64,000 nt of DNA from Notospermus geniculatus (GCA_002633025.1 NMRB01000368.1:341488-405487); one strand, 5' to 3'; shown: positions 34,646 to 48,090, numbered from the stretch's first letter. Notes: generated from the letters alone by a model not told the origin. Numbers and translations are program-made.

Positions 34646-35680
34646 CTCTGATTGCTATTTCACATTCTTTAGAAATTGATGCGATTTGGAAAAAAAATGA
34701 AAGCCAGTTTGCATGGCAGATTCTGAATCAGTCTTTTCATGGCGTCAGGGAACCACTGTGCAGCCGTATCTAATGACATTCAATTGGTATCGTAAACAAA
34801 CTTAAACTATTCACATCATCAATCTTGGAATGCCATTTCTGACCACGAAATTCTCATGGAAGCAATCGTGAATTATGCATGGCTCTTCATCACAATCAAG
34901 TTGAAGGTAATCTACACATTGAATTCATGTATTTCAAATCAGCTCTGAGGGAACTGGCAACCCCGTGGTTGGAATCGCAGAGAAAGGCTTCAGTATTAAT
35001 ATAGAGGTCAGGAGATGTCAACACTGGAGCTGATCAACGAATGACCATCCATAGATCAACGTTACTTTTCAATGAATTTTGTTGAACCCGCTGAGAATCG
35101 AACCAGCCAGGCTTGTCCGTCTTTCCAGAAAGTTGGTTACCAGGAACCCGTCGCAACCGATCCCTCCGTGCATGCTGGTATGAAGTTACTAGGATTAGAT
35201 TGTACCTGAGGAACACGCCCGTCGCAGATTACGTTTCCATCGAGGGAACAGATTTCAAACAGCGCTTAAAGTACGCATATTCACAGGAGACAAGCCATGA
35301 TGAACAAAATGGTCGATCTGATGGGATAATGAAGTCTAGACTTGTCTTCAATATCTAAATTGGTATCAGGTTCGGTCAGGCACGATCTGCCATCTTGTCC
35401 CATCGGAGCGGGGTTTATTTAAATGGTAATTCCTGTTGAGGATGCAATCGTTTTGGAATAAAGTCGCAATACTAATGTCGCCTTTCTTACCAAGGTTGCT
35501 AGGTTGCCTGAAACGATGTCACTGGAACGTGCAGACTCAACATGATTCTCACGTCACAGTAGCATGTCTCTGAGAAGATACGAAGGGATAGCTTCGTATT
35601 TAGACAACATTTTGGCATCGTTGTGTGACGACGTGACTTGTTATCAACATTCTACAGTCTTGGGAATTATCTATCAGGGC
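34646..35680. other. No gene seen
   Basis: At 35084-35150 a short segment (GAGAATCGAACCAGCC) resembles a degenerate tRNA T-arm on the minus strand but lacks a convincing box A. No gene or array recognised. Confidence 0.45.
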
Positions 35681-36022
35681 CAACGAGGAACCCCCGTGCC
35701 GTTCATCCCGACAGGTCGGCGCTGCGAGCGGCGCGACCGAAGCGACGTCATTGACGTCATTTTAGGTGTTGATGCTGTGTCATGAAAAATGAGCTGTACA
35801 TTTTTCTAACGTTACAGGAATAATGAGATAAAGACGTTGCCATTATCGCGATCCTATCTCTTCATTTTAAGGATAAAAGCAACGAAAAATGCAGAAATTT
35901 TCATCTGCGACAAGGGTTGTTTTCACGCCAGAAATAAATGGAAATAACGATAGAAAAAAGAAACTTTGGCCGCACCGGTCGCAGCGCCACGTCGTGACGT
36001 TAGTTCCTCCGGTTCCCCATAA
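35681..36022. mobile_element. GC-rich TIR element with TGACGTCA motifs
   Basis: The left part reads GAGGAACCCCCGTGCC, then GGTCGGCGCTGCGAGCGG and GACGTCATTGACGTCA. The right part, inverted, reads GGAACCGGAGGAACTAACGT and GGCGCTGCGACCGGTGCGG. The arms are imperfect. Related fragments with CRE-like GACGTCA occur at 14287-14360 and 22716-22800. An AT-rich centre separates the arms; no ORF. Confidence 0.5.
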
Positions 36023-36832
36023 AACATGATTGATGTGCTACTCTGGCTTCGCTGCAAGGACATTGAGTGATAGCTCAGCGACATGACAGAAATCTCGTCG
36101 GCTTGCCTTACAATCCCGGGCGTGTCCTCGATCTGGGGATTAGCAGCAGCGCCAGATATATCACACTGCGTGGGGATATCATAATTCTAGAGAGACTATG
36201 ACTTTCTATTTGACATATCCAAAAAGACCCATTCAAAGCAAGTGAACTGTTTACGAGGTCCTAAAATATCGTCAAATTTTATCCAATTCCCCAGGTACAA
36301 CATGCGGAGAAACCAGTCCAAATATAACATGTAAGTTAATTGCATCGTGCGATCATCGGCGGTGATACGGTTTACCTCCTTCGTCATATGACACGACAGG
36401 AACTGTAAATTCCCCCCGCGGATTTTGTTTACTGTTCAATTAATGAACTGTGTGAATTGAAAAAACTGTCCCCTGTGAGTTCAGATAAAAATGGTAGGGA
36501 TAATTGGATTGTTGGTGAAGTTAAGAGCAGGGCTCAAAGTAAAAGATTTAGTAGAAACCTCCGCCATAAACTTGTATTGCTGATTTATACCCAGACAAGA
36601 AGACCATGTTGTCGCAGGCGTAGAGCCCCGACGATTGTGTAGCGACGGGAATATATGGGAAGCAAACAATAGCAGGCTATTGCCGAGCTGTTGGCACTTC
36701 GAATTGGAACATTAAATAACCTATCAGATACAGACAGCTGGAGATGAGGGAGACAGCAATTCTTGACGGTTTCTGAACAGTATGGTGACACGTCGGCGGG
36801 GTGTGGATTGACTTCGCAATCCACGTTGAAGT
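36023..36832. other. No gene seen
   Basis: Short frames on both strands without domains, splice context or repeats. Confidence 0.45.
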
Positions 36833-38037
36833 CGACGTTTCGCAAAGCCCCCAAAACGTCTCTCCTTTTGTTCAGTGTTATCTTCTGCAACACTCTTAGC
36901 TTGACAAAAACTATTACGCTGTTTATGCCTTCACCAAGAACAACATGTAGACGCCTCAGTAAGGATAACAACCAAGAAGGATTAAGGGTCATAAATGATG
37001 AGAGCCCGCTCCATCTTCAGCATATGTTATTGACATAGACGATCCGTTCTCATCTGCCTTTATTACTAAAGAATTAGTCGATATTTCGTGTCATCAGCAA
37101 TACATTGAAAACGACTTGTGACTGGTTGTCAGATGTGACGAGATCATTATCTTCGACACTGAACAAAGGCAGATGTTTTTTTTGTCAAACAGCCGATGAT
37201 TTTTCTACTAATGGTAATGCTCAATAATGACTTGTCTGATGTGAAGTTCAAGAGGATCTCAAAATGATGAGATAGCAATTCATTTGATTGCCAATCACGT
37301 TATGGTTGATGCCAGAGAACAGGCAGAGCAAAAGGGGTGTAGTACCTTTGATCTTCTGGTCTACCTTTGGTTGAAAGGTCCGATGTTCAAAGCCCGCTGT
37401 GGAATATTCTTCTCACTCTCTACAACGACGTTTCGCAAAGCCCCCAAAACGTCTCTCCTTATGTTCGGTGTTTATCGTCTGCAACATTCTTTATATTAGT
37501 TTGACAAAACTATTACGCTGTTTATGCCTTCCCCAAGAACAACATGTAGACGCCTCAGTAAGGATAACAACCAAGAAGGATTAAGGGTCATAAATGATGA
37601 GAGCCCGCTCCATCTTCAGCAGCGTTTAAGACAGCATATGTTATTGACATAGACGATCCGTTCTCATCTGCCTTTATTACTAAAGAATTAGTCGATATTT
37701 CGTGTCATCAGCAATACATTGAAAACGACTTGTGACTGGTTGTCAGATGTGACGAGATCATTATCTTCGACACTGAACAAAGGCAGATGTTTTTTTGTCA
37801 AACAGCCGATGATTTTTCTACTAATGGTAATGCTCAATAATGACTTGTCTGATGTGAAGTTCAAGAGGATCTCAAAATGATGAGATAGCAATTCATTTGA
37901 TTGCCAATCACGTTATGGTTGATGCCAGAGAACAGGCAGAGCAAGAGGGGTGTAGTACCTTTGATCTTCTGGTCTACCTTTGGTTGAAAGGTCCGATGTT
38001 CAAAGCCCGCTGTGGAATATTCTTCTCACTCTCTACA
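36833..38037. repeat. Tandem duplication of a 0.6-kb unit
   Basis: Units at 36833-37425 and 37426-38037 start with CGACGTTTCGCAAAGCCCCC and end with CTTCTCACTCTCTACA. The first about 30 bp of each unit are a truncated arm of the foldback family at 6914 and 49762 (GTTTCGCAAAGCCCCCAAAA), so the unit appears to have arisen at or next to a MITE. Frames inside are short. Confidence 0.85.
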
Positions 38038-38040
38038 TAG

Positions 38041-38290
38041 GCCTACTACATGCTGTACTCCACTGCGTTGGCTGTATTCGCTGTTGAATACACTGCGTCA
38101 CGACCGAACGTACCGCGTCACTGCTGTATTCACTTCGTTACTGCAGAATGCACTGCGTCACTGCTGAATACACTGCGTCACTGCTGTATTCACTGCGCCA
38201 ATGCTATATACACTGCGTCACTGCTGTATTCACTGCGTCACTGCTGTATTCACTGCTGTAGGCCTATTTACTGCATCACTGATGAGCATG
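38041..38290. repeat. 20-bp-type minisatellite
   Basis: Repeats of GTATTCACTGCGTCACTGCT and variants, about ten units with gaps, ending at CACTGATGAGC. Confidence 0.8.
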
Positions 38291-38322
38291 CTACGTTTGT
38301 CAAGTGACTCATCATGGTTGGA

Positions 38323-39448
38323 AGATTATCTCGCTTGGTACTGATATATTCTACCAGACCAACAAAAGTAAAAAAGTGAAACCTTTGCCGACAAACTGAA
38401 GAATCAGTTTTTTCTCACAGATATGCAGCACGAGTATAAAAGGAACCGTTTTTTCCCGGAGGAGAAGAAGATATGTAGGTGGTTCGTCAAAGCAGGTCTC
38501 AGGTGTGTTGCGTTATTTTCGATTATTATCTCTGATGATATCGTCCAGGCTGTCGGCGATTTTCTCCAAGATAATCCGCCAGTCGTGATCATTAGTATTA
38601 GCCTCATATCATGCAGTATGGAGAGCTTTATGGCTTCTTCGATGACGTCGACTTCTTGTGAAAGCGTTACTCAAGTACGAGTTGATTGTACCAGAGATAG
38701 GGGAGGAAAACTAACAGATAGAACATATCGAATCCCTCATTAACGAACAACATAGCTTTTATAGGTGTGGAGTAGACAGTCGTTAAAGCTGAACTGCATG
38801 AACAAAACCAGCCATTCATGTTGTAAAAAAATACCACCGCGCCACAGCGCGGTGGTCGACAGAAATGCAAACGCCCGAAATACCCTTCAGAAGTCTGCTG
38901 GAAACATGATAGTCTACGGCGAGACAGTGGCGCTGTCGTCAGTATGTCTCCAGAACACCGGAAGTGAACCATCAAAGATTATCTCGCTTGGTACTGATAT
39001 ATTCTACCAGACCAACAAAAGTAAAAAAGTGAAACCTTTGCCGACAAACTGAAGAATCAGTTTTTTTCTCTCACAGATAGATCTATGCAGCACGAGTATA
39101 AAAGGAACCGTTTTTTCCCGGAGAAGAAGAAGATATGTAGGTGGTTCGTCAAAGCAGGTCTCAGGTGTGTTGCGTTATTTTCGATTATTATCTCTGATGA
39201 TATCGTCCAGGCTGTCGGCGATTTTCTCCAAGATAATCCGCCAGTCGTGATCATTAGTATTAGCCTCATATCATGCAGTATGGACAGCTTTATGGCTTCT
39301 TCGATGACGTCGACTTCTTGTGAAAGCGTTACTCAAGTACGAGTTGATTGTACCAGAGATAGGGGAGGAAAACTAACAGATAAAACACATCGAATCCCTC
39401 ATTAACGAACAACATAGCTTTTATAGGTGTGGCGTAGACAGTCGTTAA
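38323..39448. repeat. Direct duplication of about 0.46 kb (653-bp offset)
   Basis: Units at 38323-38786 and 38976-39448 run from AGATTATCTCGCTTGGTACT to TAGACAGTCGTTAA and differ at few bases. A 106-codon plus-strand frame (38423-38743; 39085-39405) and a minus-strand frame are both open in each copy. Because the copies are recent, conservation says nothing about coding. No domain recognised. Confidence 0.85.
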
Positions 39449-39949
39449 CTCATTGCTCTCTGTTCGCTCGGTTTGCATCGGCTGTGACTACTTCCCCCTT
39501 GCGGTGTTCCGCTACAGATCTGTCACCAGCCACGGATGATATTTGGACCTGATTCCCTGTTCACTATTAAGAGACTGTAACAATCCTTTGAATGTGAGTC
39601 GCCTCCTCTTCATTACCCATCATAGATCACGCATCGCATTCCATTATTCCACAGGAGTAGTTTTCCATCAGCAAAATAACAAAGGTGACCATCTTAGCAC
39701 GGATGTAGAAAAAAGGCTTTTTTTTCTGTCTGCGGCGTCGCTACTCTACATTATTGAAAAACAACAACAAAAAGGAATTAATGTAACAACAAAGCAGTCA
39801 GAAATGTTTATAATGTCATGACTTCTGATTAAAATCATGCACCAAAGCTACCTTTGACGAACACATTTATTGAAGTCGCTGCCAATTCCGAGTTAAAGGA
39901 AATGAGGTGACGGGGAAGGCTAAGAGCATGGAGAAGAATGGTGCCTGGT

Positions 39950-40400
39950 TTAAATGTCAGGAGGCCCATTCGAGGCTTCGGCATGTGGTGTTTACTGAGG
40001 GAAGGGCCCAGTTAGTCCGTAAGCTGCTCCTCACTGTGATACCTGCAATATCATGGCGACCGTCCGCCATTGAAATATGCAGATTGGGTTCAAAGGTCAG
40101 TCTAGGCCCGAGCCTTCCGAGGCCCACATTCGGTCGAAGGCGCCTCTTCATGTGAGATTTTTCTCGCGCAAGTTGGCTCATGGGCAACCCAACTGCAAGC
40201 AGTTGTTTATGTCATTGGTCCAATAATGGTGAATTGCCCATTGTGAGACAACTTCTGCGAGAAAACGCTCATGTGGAGAGGCGCCTTAAGGCTAGGCCGA
40301 ATGAGAAGAGAGGTCTTAGGTTTCTCGAAGTGATGACTGGTAACTGTCTCATGGAGTGCATTCACGTCGTCAAGGGCGCCTCGCCTCGTCAACTGAACAC
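39950..40400. mobile_element. Foldback element, also related to 30.9 kb
   Basis: The segment at about 40230-40330 (TTGCCCATTGTGAGACAACT, then GCGAGAAAAC and GAGAGGCGCCTTAA) is the imperfect reverse complement of about 40085-40190 (AAGGCGCCTCTTCATGTGAG, then TTTTTCTCGCGCAAGTTGGC). Part of it is also similar to 30945-31430 and 33880-33935 (GGTGAATTGCC, then CACGAGAAAA and CTCACGTG), so this is a dispersed family. No coding evidence. Confidence 0.6.
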
Positions 40401-43021
40401 GTTTTTCGCTGATGAGAGTCATCTTGAGGAGGAGATAGAAACTAGCAATCGGCAGAACAGATCGAGTAATCAATAAACATCATGGTAATTAGGCGGGGGT
40501 AACAGGTTGTATTTCCAATAATCCTGAGGCAGCGTTACATGGGTCAATCAGTGTGTTACAAAAGTAATCAGGAAAAGATCCAGGCATCCTCCTCTCGGCG
40601 GCCATGATGTCCTGACTCTTTGGGTTACACTAATACTATCTCATCAAGCGGAGACTAATCGATACTCAGGTCGAGGGACGCTGGTCAAGGTGTGACAACC
40701 CTGATTTGGATCACCATCAGGGGATGATGTTGGCGAGGGAGGATGTATTAATGGGAAGCCAACGTTATACGGCCCTGGGTATAAACCTCTAGACGATGAT
40801 TTCTTGAAGGGACGGCCTATGCTGTCGCCCAAGTAACTCTATTCGACTGTCTCATGGCATGGAAGGTGACGACGTCCTCGGCGCAGTGGAGTAAGGACGA
40901 AAACAGCGCCTCCAAGTGGCGGTAGTTTGAAGTCTCCTCAACAGTTACCACTGTATTCCTTTTTCGGATCGAGGGGTCATCAATCAGGTACATGTAGGCC
41001 CTACATTATCTATTTGTACGCCCGTATTATTACAACGATTACAACAAATATGAACCAGCTCACGCAGACCACAGAAGATGCCTTCTCCACTGATCGTCGC
41101 TAGGTGACGCCACTCGTCCGTGGGCTCCACCTATCGTGTAAGGTGGAGAAATCTAAAACCCGGAACCAACACCGACGGCATGCCAGTTTGACGAAGATAC
41201 AGGAGCTGTTTACCCGAACCTTTTTTTTCTAGTAGGCCGGCGCACCAGGACGATTTAAGCAATAAACCGACTAATGAGCAGATTAATCTTTTATGGATCC
41301 TCTTTTAATCCCGGATTTCCTCCCTGAAGACATTTCATTGATTTGTAACCTTCCCTTCGTCTCCCATAATACGAGATGTGATGGTTCTGACATCCTCTAT
41401 TGCTGCCAATAATACCTGGAACATTGTACCATTAGGGAACTGAGGAGCATGTGCTGAGTGAAATATAGTCAATGATAGCATCCTGGTCGTTTTCTTAGAA
41501 TTTATATCAAGTCAACTGGAAAGACACTTCTCCCGATGTGGGGTCCTCACCAGAGGAAAGCATTCTTCCACAATTCCGAACAATTCGGTCCCAAATGAAG
41601 GGACTGGAAATAATCTTAACATCGCTGTTGCCGACATCAATGAGTTCGAGTAAAATACTTCAGGTCTGTCGGCCTGCATGGACATAGATGCGAAATTAAT
41701 TCGTTACTTTAGACGAAAATTGATCGTAACAGAATGAATTAGTTGGAATATCTCGTGTCACCTTGTTAATCACCTTATTAATTAAGAGATGTCACCTCAT
41801 ATAACAGGAATTAGTCAGATCTGTTCTTGATATTGACCGCCTATAGCGTACGTTGTCTAGATCACATCGCATGATCGATGGACCTGTTGAACACCAAGTA
41901 ACCGTAACACCGGTCACGTCGTCAATAAAGTCTCTCAACGAATCAGCAACGGTCGCAGCCAGCAGAAGAGGTTGGCGGGGATCTTAACCTCCCTATTCGA
42001 AATTCCGTTGCCCTGATTCGCAAGTAATTCCCAAGGAAGCTGTGCTGTTATACACCATAATGTTGCCTGATCTAGGACCAAGTTCATGGTTCATTCATTC
42101 ATTTTATGGCTCTTCTTCCATCACTGGGAGACGACCTTCATCTGTACCATAGATAATCGTATAAGCAACACTTGATGGCGATTCTCTGCCTTAGCTGACA
42201 AGAGGAAAACTCCCACGGGAGATATAAAATGGAGATCACTTTAAATCCCATTCAAAAACGATCTCATTCAGAGACGAATTTATTGCTTAGAAACATGCGA
42301 TCTGCTCGTAATTCCCACAAAGAGAAGGTTAGGCTTTTTTCGAAACATCAGTTATTGTTGGATGAGCTGCAATATGATAGGTTCTTAAACGCATTTTGAT
42401 ATAAGAATTCAGTCATATTTATTGAGTTGGGGCAGATTAGCCTTAGGAACCCTAGAATTTGACACCAGGGGACACTTTGTTCGAAGTGACAATGCGCTTG
42501 GCATGTCTCCTGACTGAGACATCGTCATTCAGTCCACACCCCTGATGGTCGTTGCATGACCTGCTCACAAAGATGCTGCATCAAGAACACCGGGGTCAGG
42601 TGACTCGGTCTCATTTCATCCGGGGCACGACATCAAATATCAATGCCTACCAGAGTCCCCTTGGAGGAATACAAAGGATGGACGAACTAAAAGATAAAAC
42701 TAAGAATCGGTTTGGTTTCATATGACGATGAAAAACACGTCAAGCAACTGTAATTTTATTAGTCACAAAGAAAGGTACATGGGTGTGTTCTAATGTCAAA
42801 CAAGAGCGGCCCGAACGTGACATTCAAAGTAAAACATGACCCTCAGATTGCTAATGCACAAGGTTGTACATGTAACCTCAACACTGTCCTCATCGCTAGA
42901 ATAACAGCGGCATCAGGTACCGTACCAGTCACATTCACTACATATTTATGTATTCCCTTGGAGGAATTAATTCCGCCAAGGTATTCCTCACTATAGACGG
43001 TTCCTTTCATAAGGCCAGATA
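40401..43021. other. Intergenic, no gene seen
   Basis: No coding sequence recognised in about 2.6 kb. It includes a copy of the dispersed CGCTAGGTGACGCCACTCGT repeat at 41084-41176 and a palindrome CCTTGGAGGAATTAATTCCG at 42956-42981. Confidence 0.45.
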
Positions 43022-43262
43022 AAAAAAAATACTTCTTTAGCGTCCGGGCACTTTAGTTTTTCAGGGCCGGGAGGGAGGTTTTTATTTTTATTTTTAGTAG
43101 CTTTTAGCTGAAAAGATAGGTCAGAAACAAATTTTTAAAAATTTCTAAATTTTCAAATTTTAGAGTAGGCAATTTTTTAATGAAAAATGCATTACAAAAA
43201 ATTCAGGGGTCTTGGCTGGCATTTTTCAGGTCAGAAGGGGACGCTAAACAAGTATTTTTTTA
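43022..43262. mobile_element. AT-rich MITE, about 240 bp
   Basis: Starts AAAAATACTTCTTTAGCGTC and ends, inverted, AAAAATACTTGTTTAGCGTC: about 22 bp of terminal inverted repeat with one mismatch. The AT-rich interior has no ORF. A-rich flanks hide the target duplication. Confidence 0.75.
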
Positions 43263-45139
43263 TGTGGCCTAATACCGTGAACTACTCTCTCCGTGTCAAT
43301 GTCTCGTCGGTCACTCTGTCAGTCATGGTACCGTTTCGATGGGGCCAACTCACGAAAGGTAGTGCCCCAAGAAAAATTTCATGATAGCATGAGAGTTGGG
43401 GGACGCGCTATGTTCCTCCCCCCCCCCCCACCAACTGTGTTTTCGCATACCTGGTAGGTAGACTACATACACGTACACGTATCAGGGACCTTCGTGGGGA
43501 CAAAAGTTAACTCGACTGTAGCGAATCTAACAAGGCTGAAGTTATTGTTTAGGCGTCTATGACATTGAAATGGACATTCTGCGAGGTGTGCGAGGTTGAT
43601 GTGCGAAAACTCGTATTTGGTGACATTGTGCTTTTCAATGTTGACCTTGTGCAGTAGGCTATCGTAAAGCTTTGGCGACAAGTGATAAATTCACATGCAC
43701 AATGGACCGTCTAAACACGTGATTAGTGTGAAATGTGCGTGGATTGACGTCATTTTGCCGACAAGCCCTCCTCCCCAGGGCCCAAAAGGCATTCGATTTA
43801 TCAGAGTGTACACCGTCAGTTGAACGTTGATGCCAGTTTCTCAACGAGAGATTAAAATTTTATTTCCTCCTTTCACTTATTAAAATGGCTGCAACCTTTG
43901 TAATGTCACCATCTCGCCTGTTATAATAACAGGTTTGCTATAAGCCTCGATGCTTTTAAAAGATTAGGCTTGGGTCGGGTTGCCTTCAGACTTCAAGGGT
44001 GACCCGGGTACGTGTTCTGACATCACAGATGAATTGTCAAAAGATGTGTTCGGAAATCTATATTTGTGCAGCGTGTTCATGTCACTGAGGCTTACATGTA
44101 TTTAGGTCGATCGGATTTGAAAGGCAATACGCTTGATAACATGACAAGATGTAGTTCACCCATCAAAATGACATTGCTTAGCTTATATAGCATTCAGAAT
44201 GGTCTACAGGATGCCAAAAGATGTCAAACTATCTTTTTACCTCTGATATATGGATCCGATGGTCAAAGAATCGCCCACATCAGGTTACACTGATCCTTTC
44301 TAATCTAACTACGAGAAATCTCTTGCGAAATAACTTTTTTGGATACCTTGTTTGATGGCAAGGCCGACGACTACAAACAACGCCGAATTGTGGTTGTAAA
44401 AAGTGTTTTAGCGGATGAAATCAACAGGAAACAATCAGTGATGACAGCCCAGCGTACCGTTGTTGGTTTGTCTGTGATAGTGGATGGCATCAAGGCGAAT
44501 TGTCTTAGAATGATTGGTGGAGATTGGATGCTGGATGTGAAGGATGAAAGTGGAGGATGTTGATGCTAATAAAATGGTCGCTGATGGCACAGAACGGAAA
44601 TGATAACGGCATCGGTCCGAGGATGACTTAGTAAATATAAAAAATCCTTCTTGTCGCTGGACACGTTTCCTTGAATGTCGTTGCAATTCGATGTGCACCA
44701 GGAGGCAGACAGTATGGCCTCGGAACAGGAGGAGATTAAAGATGCCATTCTTATTGCCCAGGAACATTCTTTATCCCCGGCTGTGCTCTAAAGCTCGCAT
44801 GTTGGACAGGAATGCAAACATACCATGATGAAGGAAGATCCGGATCATTTGGCGAACCAAATGTTCCCGATGCTTGCCCAGAAGCAAAGCATATACACAC
44901 GTATTGCTGTCCCTGTTTACCGCCTGATGGATGCAATATTATGTACGTATAGAAAGGTGAATCTGGTGATATGGATGGGTATTGATGATTTTGATGACAT
45001 TAATGGCATAGATTAATGAAAAAGATAATGAACATGAAACCGGTATTATTTCGTATAATAACCAAAGATAAAATGATTTATTGATATCGGGATTATAGCG
45101 AAATGTGAATGCATTCCTTAATACCTGCCCCATATGAAA
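43263..45139. other. Intergenic, no gene seen
   Basis: A C11 tract lies at about 43420-43430. Frames are short and domain-free. Confidence 0.45.
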
Positions 45140-45680
45140 TGATTGGAGAAATGGCCAAGTAATGACGTTGATGATGATATGAATGATGCTAAAGTCGAAG
45201 TGATGCTGCTGTCTTGTGCCCAGATGAGTGATGACGATGACGGTGATGATGACGAAGACGATAACGACGACACCGACGTTGAGGACGTTGCTGATGATGA
45301 TAGTGATGACGATGATAGTGATGTTAGTGATAATGATGATAGTGATGATGATGACGATGAAGATGAAGATGATGTTGTTGGTGTGGTGATGAAAGAATGA
45401 TGATGGTGACGAAGATAACTGTGTATTGATAGACCTCAAGTCACGATACTACCTCTGCCCGGTATATCTATTTGTCGTCATCAATATTGGGAATGTTTTT
45501 GGTAGATAATCTGATGAAGTAGGCGGTGCCGCCATCGAAGACAACGTTGACGATGACGATAAAGAGGATGATGATGCTGAGTGTACGATAGGAACCAGGT
45601 AACGATGAAGATGAGGATGACTGTAATGATGATGACGAAGAGAGGATGATGACGATGATGATGATGACGCTTGCGATGGT
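45140..45680. repeat. GAT/GAC low-complexity tract
   Basis: Long runs of GATGAT, GATGAC and GATAGT. They create an aspartate-rich frame on the plus strand and a 166-codon Ile/Thr/Val-rich frame on the minus strand. Both are translations of a microsatellite; no unique protein sequence is present. Confidence 0.8.
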
Positions 45681-47058
45681 AAAAAGTGCAAATGAATGAA
45701 CAACGGAAAGTGAACATGCCTGAACTGCTCTAGGCCCTGACCGGTAACCCACACTGGATTCCTGCCTGATCACCTTTCTGATGGAGACATTTGATGCTGT
45801 CAATGAAAAATGTCTCCATGAAGGAGAAGTTTCTATTTTTGGTGACAGATCTGTAGTTCAATAGAAGTAAGAATACTCCTTCACCTCCATATGTCATACA
45901 GTCGTTTGTAAGTGTTCCTTCAGCTGGTGATGTTGATTGTGACTTGACATGGCAACAACGAGTGAGATGATGGATGAATGATGAATGAGGTGATTGACCA
46001 TCAAACGTTCGGGTGGAAATCGATGAGACGCCGGGCTGTTGATCGATGGAAAAATAAAGATGGCGTGAGAGGAATAGTCGGGTCAAATCGCTTTATATTA
46101 ATCAGACTTCTCTGCTTTCACCTCATTTCTCTGCTGGCTATTTGTGTCACTCGGTAAGAGGTGCCGCTTGGACTGATCTCAAAGATTGCGGACTGTGTAG
46201 GCGTGGGAAGCACCCTTTCCAATCTTAAGTCAGCTTGCTAACATGATCCAAGTCAGGAGACAATCGAAACAATTAGGTTTTACGAGACAGAAACCTTATA
46301 AACGTTCTCACCGAGAGGCATTAACCGACCAACGAAATTGAATCAAACTGGAAGGTTTCACTCTGGTAAATTGGGCCAATATCGAACACCCGGTGTAAAT
46401 GGGTTCAAAAGTCAAAAATATGCACGGGGAAGAAAGAGTGATTCCGTGTTAGCGAGAAAAGCAAACTTTCAAAATTGCCTAAAACATCGGTAAGAATATT
46501 TCATGGAAGTACACCGAAACGTTCACCGACATTCAGATTGGACTGGACCTATAATGTATTTCTGGAAATGGTTGATACCACACATATCCGTGCTGCCAGT
46601 GCGTGTTTTAGCATCATGTAAGACCGAGAAAGTTATGATGCATCTTGAATTTTTAATTTTTCCACTTCGTATTTACGAAGTGTAAACGAAAGATAAATTT
46701 CAAAGTTACTCAATCGGTCTTACGTCATACGCAGAAAGACGCTCTTGCAGCAGGCAATATTTGTGGTACCGACCATCTCCTGAAATACATTACTCATGGA
46801 AATGAAACCCAACTTCGTATTTCGTACCTCGTGTTTCGTCAGATTTGCGAAACTTCACCAACAATGCTCCCACGACAATACGAAGGGTTTTGAAGAAGTC
46901 CTTCAATGCATCGTCCCTGTGAAATGCAAGTTATAAGAAGGCCAAAAGCACGAATGATTCACATCAACTGTGAAGACCATTCTTAGTGATGCCATGACAA
47001 ATGTACGAATAGTGAAACATCATTTAGGATGGAATCGTAACCCCTGGGTAAGGATACG
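45681..47058. other. Putative 3' flank of gene B, no other gene
   Basis: Immediately 3' of the gene B stop on the minus strand. No convincing AATAAA on that strand within a few hundred bases. A palindrome CACTTCGTATTTACGAAGTG lies at about 46664-46683. Confidence 0.4.
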
Positions 47059-47876
47059 TCAAATAGCTTCCTCGTCATGGAATGGCCCTAACCTTCTCAA
47101 GGATGCACTTCGCCTCAGTCCCTCGCCCTCTATCCTCAAACAAGGAGTGTGTCTCTCCTCCAGGTCCCCTGCATCACAGTATTCACAACTGAAGTACGTC
47201 AGGATTAACTGTTTAAATGCCCTACGGAACTTGCCTGATATAGCATTGTATAAAATCGGGTTAATGGCGCTATTGATATAAAGCATTATCCTTGCAAATG
47301 ATATTAGTAGGTAGTACCCAATCAGGCCTAAGTTTTTTAAATCGGACTGCCGTGCATAGACGAACCATAGACTAACGACTCGGAATGGTAAGGAGCATAG
47401 AAAAAACACAATAGTCACACTGACTAACATAACAACAACTTGTTTGCGACATTGTAAAGTAGTCATTGCTTTTTCGTTCATCTGGCTGCCGAGTGCGCAT
47501 CGGTCATACAACAATTTCTTACCGACGACACCGTATAGGCCCATCATTAGAAAGAAAGGAATGATCAAAAATATTACAAAGATACTGATGACGTAGGCCT
47601 GATGCCACGGGTAGACGATGGCAGTGCTGCACACTTTGACTGGGGATCCGTCGTATGATTCCTCGTTTTTGACATCAGCGATGAAGAGAAACGGGATGCT
47701 GACCAAGCTCGAGAATGACCAGACGACGATAATCAACTTCATGAGACAGCTTCCGGTCCATAGCACCGGCGCGTGAAGTGGATGGCAGATGGCGAAATAA
47801 CGCTCCATGCTGATGGCCAAGATGGTCAAGGCGGACGCATGCGCAACCGTGTTCTCGAGGAAAGGCAGGAATTTAC
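47059..47876 (-). CDS. Gene B, 3' exon: peptide GPCR TM3 to C-tail
   Basis: Second coding exon of a class A peptide receptor, paralogue of gene A. The acceptor CTTTTCAG ends at 47877 and the exon opens with GT that completes the TGT codon of Cys124. With 57420-57789 it encodes 395 residues. Landmarks: KFLPFLENTVAHASALTILA after Cys124, ERY at 148-150, an ECL2 Cys in YDGSPVKVCS, a TM5 Pro, LCSLPFRV in TM6 (again without the CWxP Trp), and NPILY at 329-333 in NSAINPILYN. The tail has CEYC, a likely palmitoylation site, and a basic RRSASLRR stretch that fits kinase sites. Same ETHR/TRHR/GHSR-like branch as gene A, but ECL2 and the tail are clearly diverged, so a different ligand is possible. Plasma membrane receptor; ligand unknown. 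Confidence 0.9.
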
Positions 47877-48006
47877 CTGAAAAGAGATAGCAAAGGATCG
47901 TAAAACGTTATGACGTCATAAGTTTTGAATTATTAACTACTTCACAGAGGAAGACCTCACCATCGGTCCCCCGAACAGTACCCAGCATCACGACGTTGCC
48001 TTTCAT

Positions 48007-48090
48007 TCTCCACATATTGCCGCTAGGTTACGCCACTCGTCCGTGGGCGCCACCTGTTGTGGAGCAATCTAAAACGCGGAGCCTACAGTG
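48007..48090 (+). repeat. Dispersed 'CGCTAGGTNACGCCACTCGT' family copy
   Basis: Reads CCGCTAGGTTACGCCACTCG, then TCCGTGGGCGCCACC and AATCTAAAACGCGGAGCC. Close to 41084-41176 and, inverted, to 8995-9066. Confidence 0.65.

Noticed and set aside
38423-39405. 106-codon frame kept in both duplicate units
   Set aside because: The duplicates are too recent for conservation to be informative, and the antisense is also open.
44939-45439. 166-codon minus frame and Asp-rich plus frame
   Set aside because: Both are translations of the GAT/GAC low-complexity tract.
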